Shown piece by piece: positions 34,440 through 44,502 of a stretch of 64,000 nucleotides of DNA. The first letter of the stretch is position 1. Each line of letters opens with the position of its first letter. This DNA is from Amborella trichopoda (taxonomy: Eukaryota > Streptophyta > Magnoliopsida > Amborellales > Amborellaceae): the NCBI RefSeq assembly GCF_000471905.2, contig NW_006499617.1, positions 2,557,304 through 2,621,303 of the forward strand, given 5' to 3'. The translations under genes and the position numbers were made by a program. Below the pieces are notes generated by a model. The model had not been told where the DNA came from. It searched no databases and saw only the letters and a list, made by a program, of their open reading frames with translations.

Positions 34440-35190
34440 CTCAAAGACCATGCACGAAAATGCCAGTGCCGTGCATGCCTCTCCTATTGTCTCACAGGTC
34501 GTGCGTGGCGATGGCAGCGCCATACGTAAGCCTCCTTCTCCTTCTATTCGTCCATCTCTGTCCCCTAGCGAGGTTTGATGACGGTGTTGCTCATCACCAT
34601 CCGTAGATGTATCCTCGACGCCTCAGTGAAGAGCGCAGACGGTGGAGCTCATTGTTGCCTATAGGGGTATTTCCCTGTTGCGCGCCTTTCGCAGACGGCG
34701 ATGCCTTTCATCGCGAGAGGTCTTTGCAATACCTATCGTTGTCCGCGAGCTTCCTTCACGTGCATGATATCTATCTTCGTTCGTGAGCTTCCTTCGTATG
34801 CGTGGTGTGTATCGCTGTCCGCGAGCTTCCTTCGCATGCTTGGTACCCATAGTTGTCCACAAGCCTCCTTTGTGCGTTCGGTGCTCATCGTTGTTCCTCT
34901 TGCATCCCACACCTATCGCCGTGTGCCTCATGAAAACTATCGTCGCACACTTCATGAATGACCATCTCCGTGTGCTTCACAAGAAGCTATCGCCACCCGT
35001 ACAGAGGCGCGCTTCCTTCTTGTGTTGCCAATGGCAGTGCCTAGCGCCGTCTATAGTTCCCTGCTCCCACTCAAGCCGTGAGTAGTAGTGTCTAGCGTCG
35101 TCCAAGTGTCGTCACACTGCTACTTCCCAGTCGTGGGTGGTAACGCCTAGCACCGGCGGGACCCTATCCCTTAGTTGTCTCGTGCCTTCT
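34440..35190 (+). repeat. U5 minisatellite of subfamily 2
   Basis: Irregular 35-50-bp units on TCCGCGAGCTTCCTTCG.ATG and CTATCGCCGTGTGCCTCATG, then GCCTAGC(A/G)CCG phrases (35040-35160). Less regular than the arrays of other subfamilies but in the same position after TATA/AATAAA. Confidence 0.7.
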
Positions 35191-35454
35191 CTTCATTTTC
35201 TCCTCTTCTCACCTGATTGAGGGTTGACCTAGCTAAGCACTGCCATATCGGCCTTGGTTTTTTGTAGTATTGCTGTCATGTTAGTCTTAAGTACCATGCC
35301 CGTCTTTCTACAAATCCGAGTCGGTCACCGCTCGGCTATCAAGCTAGTCTCGTCCCTTCATCAAGTTTTCTTCTCTCTTCAAGCTTTGTTTGAACCTTCC
35401 ACTTTATCACTCTAACCCGTCACATTCCTAGCCACACGAATGTGCATTGCCCTA

Positions 35455-35486
35455 AGACAAGGGTGGGCCCTTCGGCCCACCTTTCT
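35455..35486 (+). promoter_or_regulatory. Perfect U5 hairpin, element A 3' LTR
   Basis: GGTGGGCC (35462-35469), loop CTTC, GGCCCACC (35474-35481): eight perfect pairs, with weaker pairing of flanking AGACAA and TTTCTT. In the 5' mate the inner stem is GTGGGTC/GACCCAC, so pairs differ while pairing is kept. Confidence 0.7.
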
Positions 35487-35811
35487 TGCAATTTAACCAC
35501 AGTAGTGTTCTGCAGAAAAAAAAAGGAGATTGCAGGTCAAGGGAGGTGATTTCGAACCAGCTAAAGCAATAGGATGGCTTTTTGTCGTGATCTAAGAGGG
35601 CGCTCACGCGAGTCAGCCTGAGTAAGTCACGGACCCAGATGAGGATGGTCCCCACCTCACATCCAAAATTCCTCTCTCACTAGCTGGATACCTTCCCTTG
35701 CTCTTAAACAAGGTTCCGGAGAGAGCGATCTCAAGTCCCGGCTTTTCTGAACCCGAGACATCGTCACTTGGTCACCTAAATCTAGGGAAGCAAGATCGAG
35801 GCACCTAACCA

Positions 35812-35921
35812 GTTCCCTCTAAAAATAATGGAAACCAACGGTCCATTTGTTTCCTTATTGGAATTATTATTATTTTTTAAAAAAATTTACTTATTTTTTC
35901 ATATTCATGATCGCCATCTTA
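35812..35921. other. Flank of element A before the gap
   Basis: AT-rich sequence after the LTR terminus with no recognisable feature. If element A is a clean insertion, GTTCC (35812-35816) would be its right target-site copy, but the left copy is not recognisable. Confidence 0.4.
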
Positions 35922-36680
35922 NNNNNNNNNNNNNNNNNNNNNNNNNNNNNNNNNNNNNNNNNNNNNNNNNNNNNNNNNNNNNNNNNNNNNNNNNNNNNNN
36001 NNNNNNNNNNNNNNNNNNNNNNNNNNNNNNNNNNNNNNNNNNNNNNNNNNNNNNNNNNNNNNNNNNNNNNNNNNNNNNNNNNNNNNNNNNNNNNNNNNNN
36101 NNNNNNNNNNNNNNNNNNNNNNNNNNNNNNNNNNNNNNNNNNNNNNNNNNNNNNNNNNNNNNNNNNNNNNNNNNNNNNNNNNNNNNNNNNNNNNNNNNNN
36201 NNNNNNNNNNNNNNNNNNNNNNNNNNNNNNNNNNNNNNNNNNNNNNNNNNNNNNNNNNNNNNNNNNNNNNNNNNNNNNNNNNNNNNNNNNNNNNNNNNNN
36301 NNNNNNNNNNNNNNNNNNNNNNNNNNNNNNNNNNNNNNNNNNNNNNNNNNNNNNNNNNNNNNNNNNNNNNNNNNNNNNNNNNNNNNNNNNNNNNNNNNNN
36401 NNNNNNNNNNNNNNNNNNNNNNNNNNNNNNNNNNNNNNNNNNNNNNNNNNNNNNNNNNNNNNNNNNNNNNNNNNNNNNNNNNNNNNNNNNNNNNNNNNNN
36501 NNNNNNNNNNNNNNNNNNNNNNNNNNNNNNNNNNNNNNNNNNNNNNNNNNNNNNNNNNNNNNNNNNNNNNNNNNNNNNNNNNNNNNNNNNNNNNNNNNNN
36601 NNNNNNNNNNNNNNNNNNNNNNNNNNNNNNNNNNNNNNNNNNNNNNNNNNNNNNNNNNNNNNNNNNNNNNNNNNNNNNNN
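35922..36680. other. Assembly gap (759 N)
   Basis: A run of N. Open frames reported across it would be artefacts. Confidence 1.
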
Positions 36681-37939
36681 ATATGCTCTAAACCTTGACA
36701 TATGTAGCTTGCTCACAGTATGTGCACATATAGTCGAATTGTAGAAAGCCATTTGATATGGTACGATCCACTTATAAGAACTGTGCACGTTTGCTGAGAG
36801 AGGGCCCTCACATATGTAAGAGTGAATCTCCTTGTCAGCACCTGCAGTCCACTAAAAATCCTTGGAGCCTATCCATCTACCAGTTGACTTTAATAAATCC
36901 ATTCATGTCCGGGCTTAAGTCTGTGATGCATAGAGGCCTGTTTGGTTGGTTTGAGAAATTGGATTGGGTTTCAGGATCCCGCCTAGTCAAGTACCATACA
37001 ACCTGACCTCCTATGGAACTGGGCTTTTCCACCCTAAATTTATGAGAAGTTTCGAACCTTAATATTTTGATAAGAAATGATGAAAAATATTTTATCATGA
37101 TATTAGATGGTTTTTGGGAATTTTATTTTTAAAGGAAAATGCGTTAGCAAATTTTTCATGTTCTAATTCCAATTATGGATGTCCACATATGTGGCATGTG
37201 GCACACAAATGGTCAATGTGGGATACATATGCATCCCACAGGCAACCACGCCATTATCCTATGGGCATGACATGGAAACCTTAAAACCAGACATGGGAGC
37301 CTTTTTTGGATATGACACATAACAGTGTTCCGTGTAATATATTTTATGGCACATAAATGAAGCACATGTGGAGACATGTGTGAGTTCATAAGTGGGAATG
37401 TAGAGATTCCATATTTTTTAAAATTGATTTATCTCCAAATTATTTGATGGGCTATCCTTTAGATATTTAAAATGAAGGTTTCTAATTTGTGTGAAGGGGA
37501 TAAGGGGACGAACCATGATACATGATGATGTCATGAAAGTGACCTTTCATTGAAGGTTTAGTGTGAAGTAAGCTTCACCACAAATAAACCTAATGGGTGG
37601 AATGCGTCCCCCTTTTTGATTTTTAATGGGGGATATTTTACTACATGGTTTTGATGTGGTGATTAAAAGATGAATGTTTGAGATTCATTGATTTTGAAAA
37701 ATAAGGGTTAAGGGGCACTTATGATATTGTTAGAAATGTTGTGGAGCTGTTATGATAAGGGTGTGCTCATTCATCATCATCCATGTGATAGTCATCAATG
37801 GTGATTGAATAGAGTAGATGATTAACCGCTCTCCACCCTTGGATCACTCTATGGGTGGTTGAGATATAAGCTAAGATGTGAACCTACATGGAAAGTCTAA
37901 AAATAGGACCTCTTCCCACTTGAGTTTAGGTTTTGTTGG
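36681..37939. other. Unassigned AT-rich sequence
   Basis: No gene, tRNA or LTR match that I can support. GGCCTGTTTGGTTGG at 36939 resembles one end of some plant DNA transposons, but no partner end is seen. A short direct repeat links 37142-37172 to 37940-37973 (GTTAGCA...TTTTTCATG..CTAATTCC). Confidence 0.5.
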
Positions 37940-39291
37940 TGTTAGCACATATTTTTCATGCACTAATTCCCTGATATATATAATAGGGGAGGTGGTTGCC
38001 ACTCAGGCCTGTAGGTGCTAGTCACGCATATGGACTACAAAAGCCCCGCACAAATAAGCCTCATTTGAAGAACCATGATAGAGATGTCATCTTGGCCTTA
38101 AATCAAGCTCATAAGTCTCATATTATGATCCAAGGATTCCCTCCAAGTTTCGTTCAATTCGGGCACGAATAGAGAAAACAAGTATAAAATCGATTTTTTG
38201 GCCCAGGTCACTTGCACGAGTACAGTACACCATAGTTAGAACTCTACTCTAAAGACCTCTAGTGACTATGGGACCACGGCCAATAGATTCAGAAGGTCGA
38301 AACCAACCACCATGTCAAATTCCAGCTCAATTCGAACTTCTTAGGTCGTATTTTCTATAAATAGCAAAAAATCTACTATTCACTTAAACCCGTTTGAAGT
38401 AGTTACTATAAATAGTAATTGTGTTTTCCCATAATGGGGCAACTTGTTAAGCTTGTTTCTCTCTCGTTTTGAAGCGGATAGATCCCAAATTTGAGTATGT
38501 TGTTTTCCTCCCCAAAATCTATGATTTGGTGGGTGGCACGCACCATGGGGCCCCACGGATAGGGAGAAAACTTAGATAGAAGGTCTCTAAAAATCATGAA
38601 AATTCAAAAAAATTCTGTAGAGTATAACGTCGCTCCAGTGGCCGTATCTCAAGATTCTAGACTCCTATGGACTCAAGGCCAGGTTCGTTACGATCGTGAC
38701 TCAAAGGAATTCATTTTGAGTACTTGCTTGTCTAAAATGGAGGTTAGGAAGGCATCATGTCAAGTTTCGAAAGAGACATTCTTTCTGGTCATCGGAATCC
38801 CTTGTTTCGGCAACCATCCAAATAAAGAAAGTGACCAATCGACACTCAAATCGGGGGGTTTTCTTTGTAAAATGATCACAACAACTTTTCCTTTGATTTG
38901 TGGCAAAGAAAGCGACAAGAAAATGATGAAACAAGAAAAGATCGAAGGATCAAAATTTCAAGAATATTTGGTCGGATTTTTTGGATCAACCTCGAAAGTT
39001 CGACTCAAGCTTGAAAGTGGATATCAAATCCATCGTCTCTAGATGACCATCATTTTTACGGTGTTAGATTGTCCAAAATGCCATCATAGAGCACCAAAAG
39101 AGCCCTGAGGAACAACTATGGCTATGGAAAGAGGACCGTTTTGGAGTGATGGATTTGTCATTTCCAACATTGTGCCCTAGGGCAAAAGGTCATTTTTTGC
39201 AAATACGGGATTACTACTGTTACTCATTTTATTCCTATTTTCAAGCAATGTTGATGTATTTTGGTCATCTGCCCATGTCTCATGGAGTCCA

Positions 39292-39298
39292 TATATAA
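39292..39298 (+). promoter_or_regulatory. TATA box of LTR-3a
   Basis: TATATAA after CTGCCCATGTCTCATGG, the same arrangement as in the other LTRs. Confidence 0.6.
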
Positions 39299-39479
39299 GT
39301 TCCTTTACTCATTTACAACCTAGTTTTAAAGTGGATGAAAAATATTGAGGTCTTGGCATTTAAGCTTTGACTTGTGCATAGCTTTCCAAAGTGAAGAGAG
39401 AGGAGTGAGAAATATTTGGATAGTGAGAGAATACCTTTGGCACCTCAAACTTGCAAACCACATACTCCCAAACCTCCTA

Positions 39480-39700
39480 TTCCCTACTCCATAGACTACC
39501 TTACCATACAGCACACCATACCCTACACCCTATACCACTTAACCCTACCATACACCCTAGACCACTTAACCCTGACATACACCCTAGATATAACTTGACC
39601 TCACAATACACCCTAGTCCTCACAATACCATCTCATACACCCTAGACCACTAAATCCTACCATACACTCTAGTCCTCACTGAGCCCATAATCCATGCACC
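39480..39700 (+). repeat. Irregular CACCCTA-rich repeat
   Basis: About eight units of 20-30 bp such as CCATACACCCTAGACCACTT and AACCCTA. It is not the plant telomere repeat (CCCTAAA). Confidence 0.75.
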
Positions 39701-39829
39701 GTAGTTCACTTAGGCCCATTCAAGCCTAATCCTCTAACCAAAAACCCAAATCCCTTTCAAAAGCATTTCAATGACGGCTTGGAGCACACCTAGCCACTGG
39801 GTTCGAGCCTCTGACGCACTTGTTAGGTA

Positions 39830-40400
39830 CCCCATCACTTTCTCTCTCCTCTTCTCTTCTTCTTTCTTCTTCTCTCTTCTTCCTTTCTCTCTTTCCTCTT
39901 CTTCCTCTCTTTCTCTCTCTACGTCACCCTTTAAAGAGCCAGGCGACTAGGACACCCAGCTCTCTCCTCTCTCTTTTCCACTCTTTTTCTCTCTCTCATC
40001 CCCACCCTCAAAGAGCCAGGGGGTTGGGCCGCTCAGCTCCCCTCTCTCTCTCCTTTCTCTTTCCTCTCTCTCTTCCCCTCTCATTGGGAAGAGCCAAGTG
40101 ACTGGGCCGCCCAACTCCCCCTTTCCCTCTCTTTCTATAACTCTCTCTCTCTTTCTCCCCTCTCTCACCCCCTCAAGGAGGGAGGTAATTGGGGCTCCTC
40201 CCCAGTTCCTCTCTCGTACTTTCTATCTCCCTCCTTAAAGAGTGCAACGGCTAGGCTGACCCTCTCCTTTCTCCCTTTTTCACTCCCCATTTCTTTCTCT
40301 CAAAATATCTCTCCCACACTCTCCTCTCACTCTCCCCCTATTTTAAAGAGTGAAGCGGTTAGGCCGCCTCACTTCCCCCTCTCACTCTCTTCTACTCCCT
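39830..40400 (+). repeat. About 85-110-bp U5 repeat: AAAGAGC-type block plus pyrimidine tract
   Basis: Five to six units. Each has a short GC-richer block (AAAGAGCCAG..G.CT.GG.C.CCCAGCTC) within 50-80 bp of CTCTCTTTCTCTC-type sequence. Reverse-strand Arg/Glu-rich frames are translations of it. Confidence 0.75.
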
Positions 40401-40492
40401 CTTTCTCACAATTCTCTTTCTTCTTATCCTTCTCTCTCTTAGTTCTTTTACTCTCCCTACTCTCTTTTACTTCTACTTTAATTACGCTCTAT

Positions 40493-40910
40493 TGGAGGGG
40501 TACGAGCATTAGGCTAACCATTGGGCTTTTTAGTACCCAAGAAGATTGCATCTCTTGTCGTGTCTCTGAGGTGTTAGGTTTCAGCATAATACCTTTTTGA
40601 GGTCAATTAGTTAAGCCTCTTAGCAGAGGTGATGCTGGAAAGCTGTCAAATCATAGAAGTGCCTCTCTTTCTCTTCTTCTTCCCCATCTCTCATCATACG
40701 TTCTTTGAGGGGATACGAGCAATAAGCTGATCTTGGGGATTTTTAACACCCAACAAGTTTGTGCCTCTTGTCATGCCTCCGTGGTGCTAAGCTTAGGCCT
40801 ATCACCTTTTCTACATCAACCAGTAAGGCCTCTTGAGGGAGGTGATGCCAAAAGGCTGCAGAATTGAAGAGTTATCCTCCTCGTTCCCTCTCCTTCTTCT
40901 TCTTCTATGT
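40493..40910 (+). repeat. About 205-210-bp tandem duplication
   Basis: Two diverged copies starting GGGG.TACGAGCA at about 40497 and 40709, each with TTTTTA.(T)ACCCAA, CTCTTGTC.TG, GAGGTGATGC and a pyrimidine-rich end. Confidence 0.75.
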
Positions 40911-41030
40911 CTCCACCTCTTCTTCTTGACCTAGATTCTCATACCCCATCCAAGATTTGAGCTTAGCCTAGCTAAGCCCCTTTTACCTCAAAACCATCAT
41001 CAACAGGGACAAACCAGAAGCTATCAACCC

Positions 41031-41520
41031 CAAATTTTATACCAAAGGCACAAAAGAATCAAGGCCTAGTGTATACGAAGAAATAGAGTGAGACTCAGAC
41101 CGTGCCGAGAAGGCCAAGGGGCTTTCGAACTGATCTATGAGGGTTAGCCGAGGAGAACAAGGGACGCGATGGTCCCTTCTCAATTCGAGTGGGGCTGGAG
41201 CTCTAATGTGAGAGGTCATGTTGACTTGCAAAAGAAGATTGAGGAGAGCGAGTTGAAGAACCCAATTCCTTCGGATGAATACCGGGGTAGGGAAATCATG
41301 AAAACTCCTAACCAGATGGAGGAGTTGGATAACCCCGGATTCATTTTAGTGTGTGAAAGAGATATAGTGTGTTTTTAAAAGCAAGTGAAACCAGCCTTGA
41401 GTGAGGTGTCCCCGAAAGATTCACTAGTTGGTCGTGCCTCGATCTCGACCGGTTCAGCTAGGGGCCCAGCTCGAGATTGCTCCCTTGAAAAACCATGCAC
41501 GCATGCCGTTTCATGCTTGT
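41031..41520. other. Unexplained segment between LTR-3a and LTR-3b
   Basis: Includes a 69-codon plus-strand frame (41169-41378, KKIEESELKNPIPSDEYRGR) with no family I recognise. Reverse-complemented, 41430-41490 resembles the LTR terminus (GAGATCGAGGCAC). It may be a rearranged LTR end or a piece of internal region. Confidence 0.4.
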
Positions 41521-42209
41521 GTGTATGCGGATAGGTGTCAATAGGGAGAGATGTTAGTGCTGTAATGAGTTAGCAGCCGAAGACCTCAATTCATGGCTTA
41601 AAACTTATATCAAAATGATCCTCTCACTGAGCTCTCCAAGTCACTAATATTATTTTGACTAGACGGTGGTTGGAAGGACCTCATGACAGCCACAACAGGT
41701 TCACGTGAACTCTTGACCATGGCTGGGACTCATTTAGAGTTGCTCAGCTTGTTACGAGAAAAGGGCAAAATTTTCATTTTTCCCTCACTTTTAGTATTTA
41801 TTTAATTCAACAAAAAATGTATTTTTCAGGAATTAGGTTAGTTTTTGGGCATCCACCCATGTCTCCCATGATTGCCTAAAAATACCTAGCATGTAATAAC
41901 TCGAAGGTTATTTTTTTTATCTTAGAGAAGGGCTTTTAGCTGGGGGGTCATATTTTGATCTTTTAGTGTAACTCTCGATTGTTTATAGTAAAGAATTCCC
42001 CTTTGTTGTACTTAATTTTGTTTTGTTCTTTAGAGAGAGAGGAGAGATAATATTTTGCTTACTGCCACTGGTCTTAGCCACTGAGCCAAGACCCACTAGG
42101 TAACTTTCTCTCTTCCCACGTGTAAGGTGAGGGGCCGGCCATCTTTCTCTTCTCTCTCCCCCTTCCCTTTTTTTTTCTTCTCCTTCTCACCCCTTTTCTC
42201 TCTCTCCAC

Positions 42210-42420
42210 TGAACGATAGTCTAAGCCTTTTCCCATAATGGCAGGCCTTAACTGCCACTTCGCCTTCCCTTTTCTTCTTCACCTTTTCCTTCCCGAATGA
42301 CGGTTAAATCCTTTTCCCGTAGTGGTAGGTATTGACCATCGCTTTGCCTTCCCTTTCCTTCTTCTCCTTTTCCTTCCCGAACGGTGGTCGAAGCCTTTTC
42401 CTAGAGTGACAGGTCTCAAC
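42210..42420 (+). repeat. About 90-bp U5 repeat, 2-3 copies
   Basis: Units on CCCGAA(C/T)G..GGT..AA(G/T)CCTTTTCCC, then GGCAGGCCTTAACTGCC (a 5-bp dyad, GGCAG/CTGCC, in the first copy), CTTCGCCTTCCC and CTTCTTC.CCTTTTCC. Confidence 0.75.
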
Positions 42421-42423
42421 TGT

Positions 42424-43290
42424 TGCTTCGTTCTCTCTCTTCCCTCTCTCTCTCTTCCCTCTTTCCCTATCTTTCTCTCTCCCTTCTTTCTCTCTCTTCC
42501 CTCTTTTCCCTCTTTTCTCTCTTATCTCTTTCTCTCTCTTTCTTTTTCCCTCACTTTCTCTCCCCTCTTTCTATCTCTTCTCGCTTTCTATCTCTTATCT
42601 CTTTCTCTCTCTTTCTTTCTCTCTCCTCTCTTTCTCTCTCTCTCTTTTCTCGTTCTCTCTCTCTTTTCTCTTTCTATCTCTGCCGTCCTTCCCTCCCTTT
42701 CTCCTCCCCTCTTTCTCTCTTCCCTCTTCCCCCTCTTTCTCTCTCTCCCCTCTTTCTCTCTTTTCCGTCTTTTCTTCCCTTACCCTTTATTCTCTCTTCT
42801 TTCTCTCTCTTCCCTCATTTCCTCTCTTTCCCTTTCTTCTCTTTCTTATGGCTCTCTCCCTTCTTTCTCTCTCACGTCCCTTTTTCCCTCTCTTTCTCCT
42901 CTTTTTCTCTCCCCTCTTTCTCTCTCTTCCATCTTTCCCTTTCTTTTCTCTCCTCTTTCTTGCTTTCTCTCCTCTCATTCTCTCTCTTTCCTCTTTCCCT
43001 CTCTTTCCCTTTCTTCTCACTTCTTCCTCTCGCCCCTTTCTTCTCTCTCTTCCTTTTTTCTTTCTTCTTTCTCTCCTTCTCTCTTCTCTCTCTATCTTCT
43101 TTCTTTCTCCTTCTCTGTCCTCTTTCCTTCTTTTTCTCTCTTTTCTTTCCCTTTCTTCTCTCTCCTCTTTCCCTCCCTTCCTTCTTTCTCTTTTCTTTCC
43201 CATTCTTCTCTCTCTTCCTTCTTCCTTCTCTTCTCTCTTTCCCTCTCTGTACTTTCTCATTTCCTCTTTCCCCTTTCTTCCTCTTTAATC
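42424..43290 (+). repeat. 870-bp polypyrimidine tract
   Basis: Almost uninterrupted C/T on the plus strand (CTCTCTTTCCCTCTCTTTCT-like). All long open frames here (such as 42322-43542) are Ser/Leu/Phe translations of this tract, and the minus frames are Arg/Lys/Glu. It is not a gene. Confidence 0.95.
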
Positions 43291-43976
43291 CTTCCCCCTA
43301 AAGGTGGTGCACACCACTATGCACGTCCTTTCTCTTACCTCTTCTCTCTTCTTGTCTTTTATGCCCTCTTCCTTCGCTCTCTTTTCTCAGTCGAACGGCC
43401 GCATAAATCATCATCCACATTTCTCTTTTATTTCCCTTCTCCTCTCATCACTTTTCTTCTTGCCCTTTCCCCTTCCTTCTCTTCTTCTCTATCATGTTGT
43501 CTCCTTCTTCTCTCTTTCTTCTATCATTACCCCGGACGGTAGCATGAGCAGTCGCTTGTGTCTCTCCCTTTCTTTCTCTTCCCTCTCCCAGATGGCAACA
43601 CAAGCTGCCATCCATATCTCCCCTCTACTCCTCTATTCTCTCCTCACTTTATTCTACATCATCTTCACATCTCTCCTCTACTCCTCTATTCTCTCCTCTT
43701 TATATTCTATATTCTCTCTTTTTCCTTCGTATTCTCCTCTCACTCTTCGTTCTCATTTTCCATTCTCCCTCTATCTCTGGTCTTCTTTCCTCCCTCTTCT
43801 CCCTTATCTTCATCTTTCATTACTCTTTCCTCCATATACTCAAAACGTCGTGGGTTTCTCGTTAGGAAGGCGCCATCAAGCAGCCAAATTGATAAGGAAC
43901 CGATGACACCTCCCACCATTCGTCTCCATCGTTTTTGCACTTTTCCTCTCGGACGTGCATGTACGCATATGTCCAC

Positions 43977-44008
43977 AGACAAGACCGGGTCCCTTGACCC
44001 ACTTGTCT
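43977..44008 (+). promoter_or_regulatory. Bipartite U5 hairpin, LTR-3b
   Basis: AGACAA (43977-43982) pairs with TTGTCT (44003-44008), and GGGTC (43987-43991) with GACCC (43996-44000) around loop CCTT. Same design as 21164-21196 with different inner pairs. Confidence 0.7.
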
Positions 44009-44326
44009 AGATATTCTTATGTGTGTGTGTGGTCGTAATAAGGAAGGAGGCCAAGGGAGCAAGCTCAAACTAATCTCAGACTTGGGTGGCTTTCTTAATG
44101 ATCTAATAAGGTGCCAATGCGAGGCAACCCTAACATATCACGGACCCACGTGAGGTAAATGCCGCCTCAGTACCCAAATTCCTCTCTCATCAGTTGGTAT
44201 TCTTGCTCGCTGCCTCCGTACACGGTTCTTGAGAGAGTAGTCTCAGGTTCTCGATCCGTCTCCCACCCATGACCATCCCACCAGGTCGACCTGACCCCGA
44301 AGGCGAGATCAAGGAGCCTGACGAGC

Positions 44327-44348
44327 CTGGCGACCATGCTGGGGATAC
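44327..44348 (+). promoter_or_regulatory. Primer binding site of internal region F
   Basis: CTGGCGACCATGCTGGGGAT lies two bases after the LTR end at 44324. It is the copy closest to the Ogre-type TGGCGACTCTGCTGGGGAC. Confidence 0.8.
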
Positions 44349-44502
44349 GCTACCCCAACTTCAGATCGTTCTCTCCTGGCTCTCCTTTTATCTTTTCCTG
44401 CTTTCTGCACACACACATGACTTCGAGGTTGGTCAAACCCTTTATCCGAGTCAAGGATTTCGTGATGCCCGTACTCATGAATCACCCTCGAGATCAAACT
44501 CC

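Larger units (their letters stand above)
29366..35811 (+). mobile_element. Element A 3' LTR, about 6.4 kb
   Basis: Collinear with 4844-6043 plus 16493-21496. Order: pyrimidine-rich start, 27-bp repeats, the TGACCTTAAACTGCA arrays, U3 body, TATA at 34202, AATAAA at 34267, U5 minisatellite, perfect hairpin at 35462-35481, GTAAGT at 35622, and terminus CACCTAACCA at 35811. What follows (GTTCC...) is not a primer site, so this is a genuine downstream end. By eye about one base in five differs from the 5' mate over 140 bp (5220-5360 against 29755-29895), which indicates an old insertion. Confidence 0.85.
37940..41030 (+). mobile_element. LTR-3a: divergent Tat/Ogre-like LTR
   Basis: TGTTAGCACATATTTTTCAT at 37940 aligns with the start of the LTR at 57864, and CCTCCAAGTTTCGTTCAATT with its U3. 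ACTATGGGACCACGGCCAA near 38267 matches the 1090, 19080 and 58135 regions. CCCATGTCTCATGGAG and a TATA at 39292 match the promoter region. U5 holds three different repeat blocks. The frame 38596-39042 lies in U3 and is not shared with mates. The right end is unclear. Confidence 0.6.
41521..44324 (+). mobile_element. LTR-3b: truncated Tat/Ogre-like LTR with extreme pyrimidine U5
   Basis: The U3 remnant matches other LTRs (AAAGGGCAAAATTTTCATTT, GGAATTAGGTTAG, CATCCACCCATGTCTCCCAT near 41860). U5 has about 90-bp repeats (42210-42420), an 870-bp polypyrimidine tract, the bipartite hairpin at 43977-44008, and the terminus before a primer site at 44327. The first kilobase of a normal U3 is missing. 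Confidence 0.7.

Noticed and set aside
35828..36788. Long frames across 35922-36680
   Set aside because: The middle is the N gap; there is no sequence evidence.
36939..36954. GGCCTGTTTGGTTGG-like end of a DNA transposon or MITE
   Set aside because: No complementary terminal repeat or target duplication found downstream; the motif is short and common.
38596..39042. 148-codon frame in LTR-3a
   Set aside because: Falls in U3 sequence shared with other LTRs; composition and lack of conservation argue against a gene.
39480..39700. Interstitial telomere repeat
   Set aside because: Units are CACCCTAGACC and AACCCTACC with variable spacing, not CCCTAAA in tandem.
42322..43542. 406-codon open frame and overlapping frames (Ser/Leu/Phe-rich)
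   Set aside because: A translation of the 870-bp pyrimidine tract. Frames stay open on all phases because the sequence lacks A and G, not because of coding.
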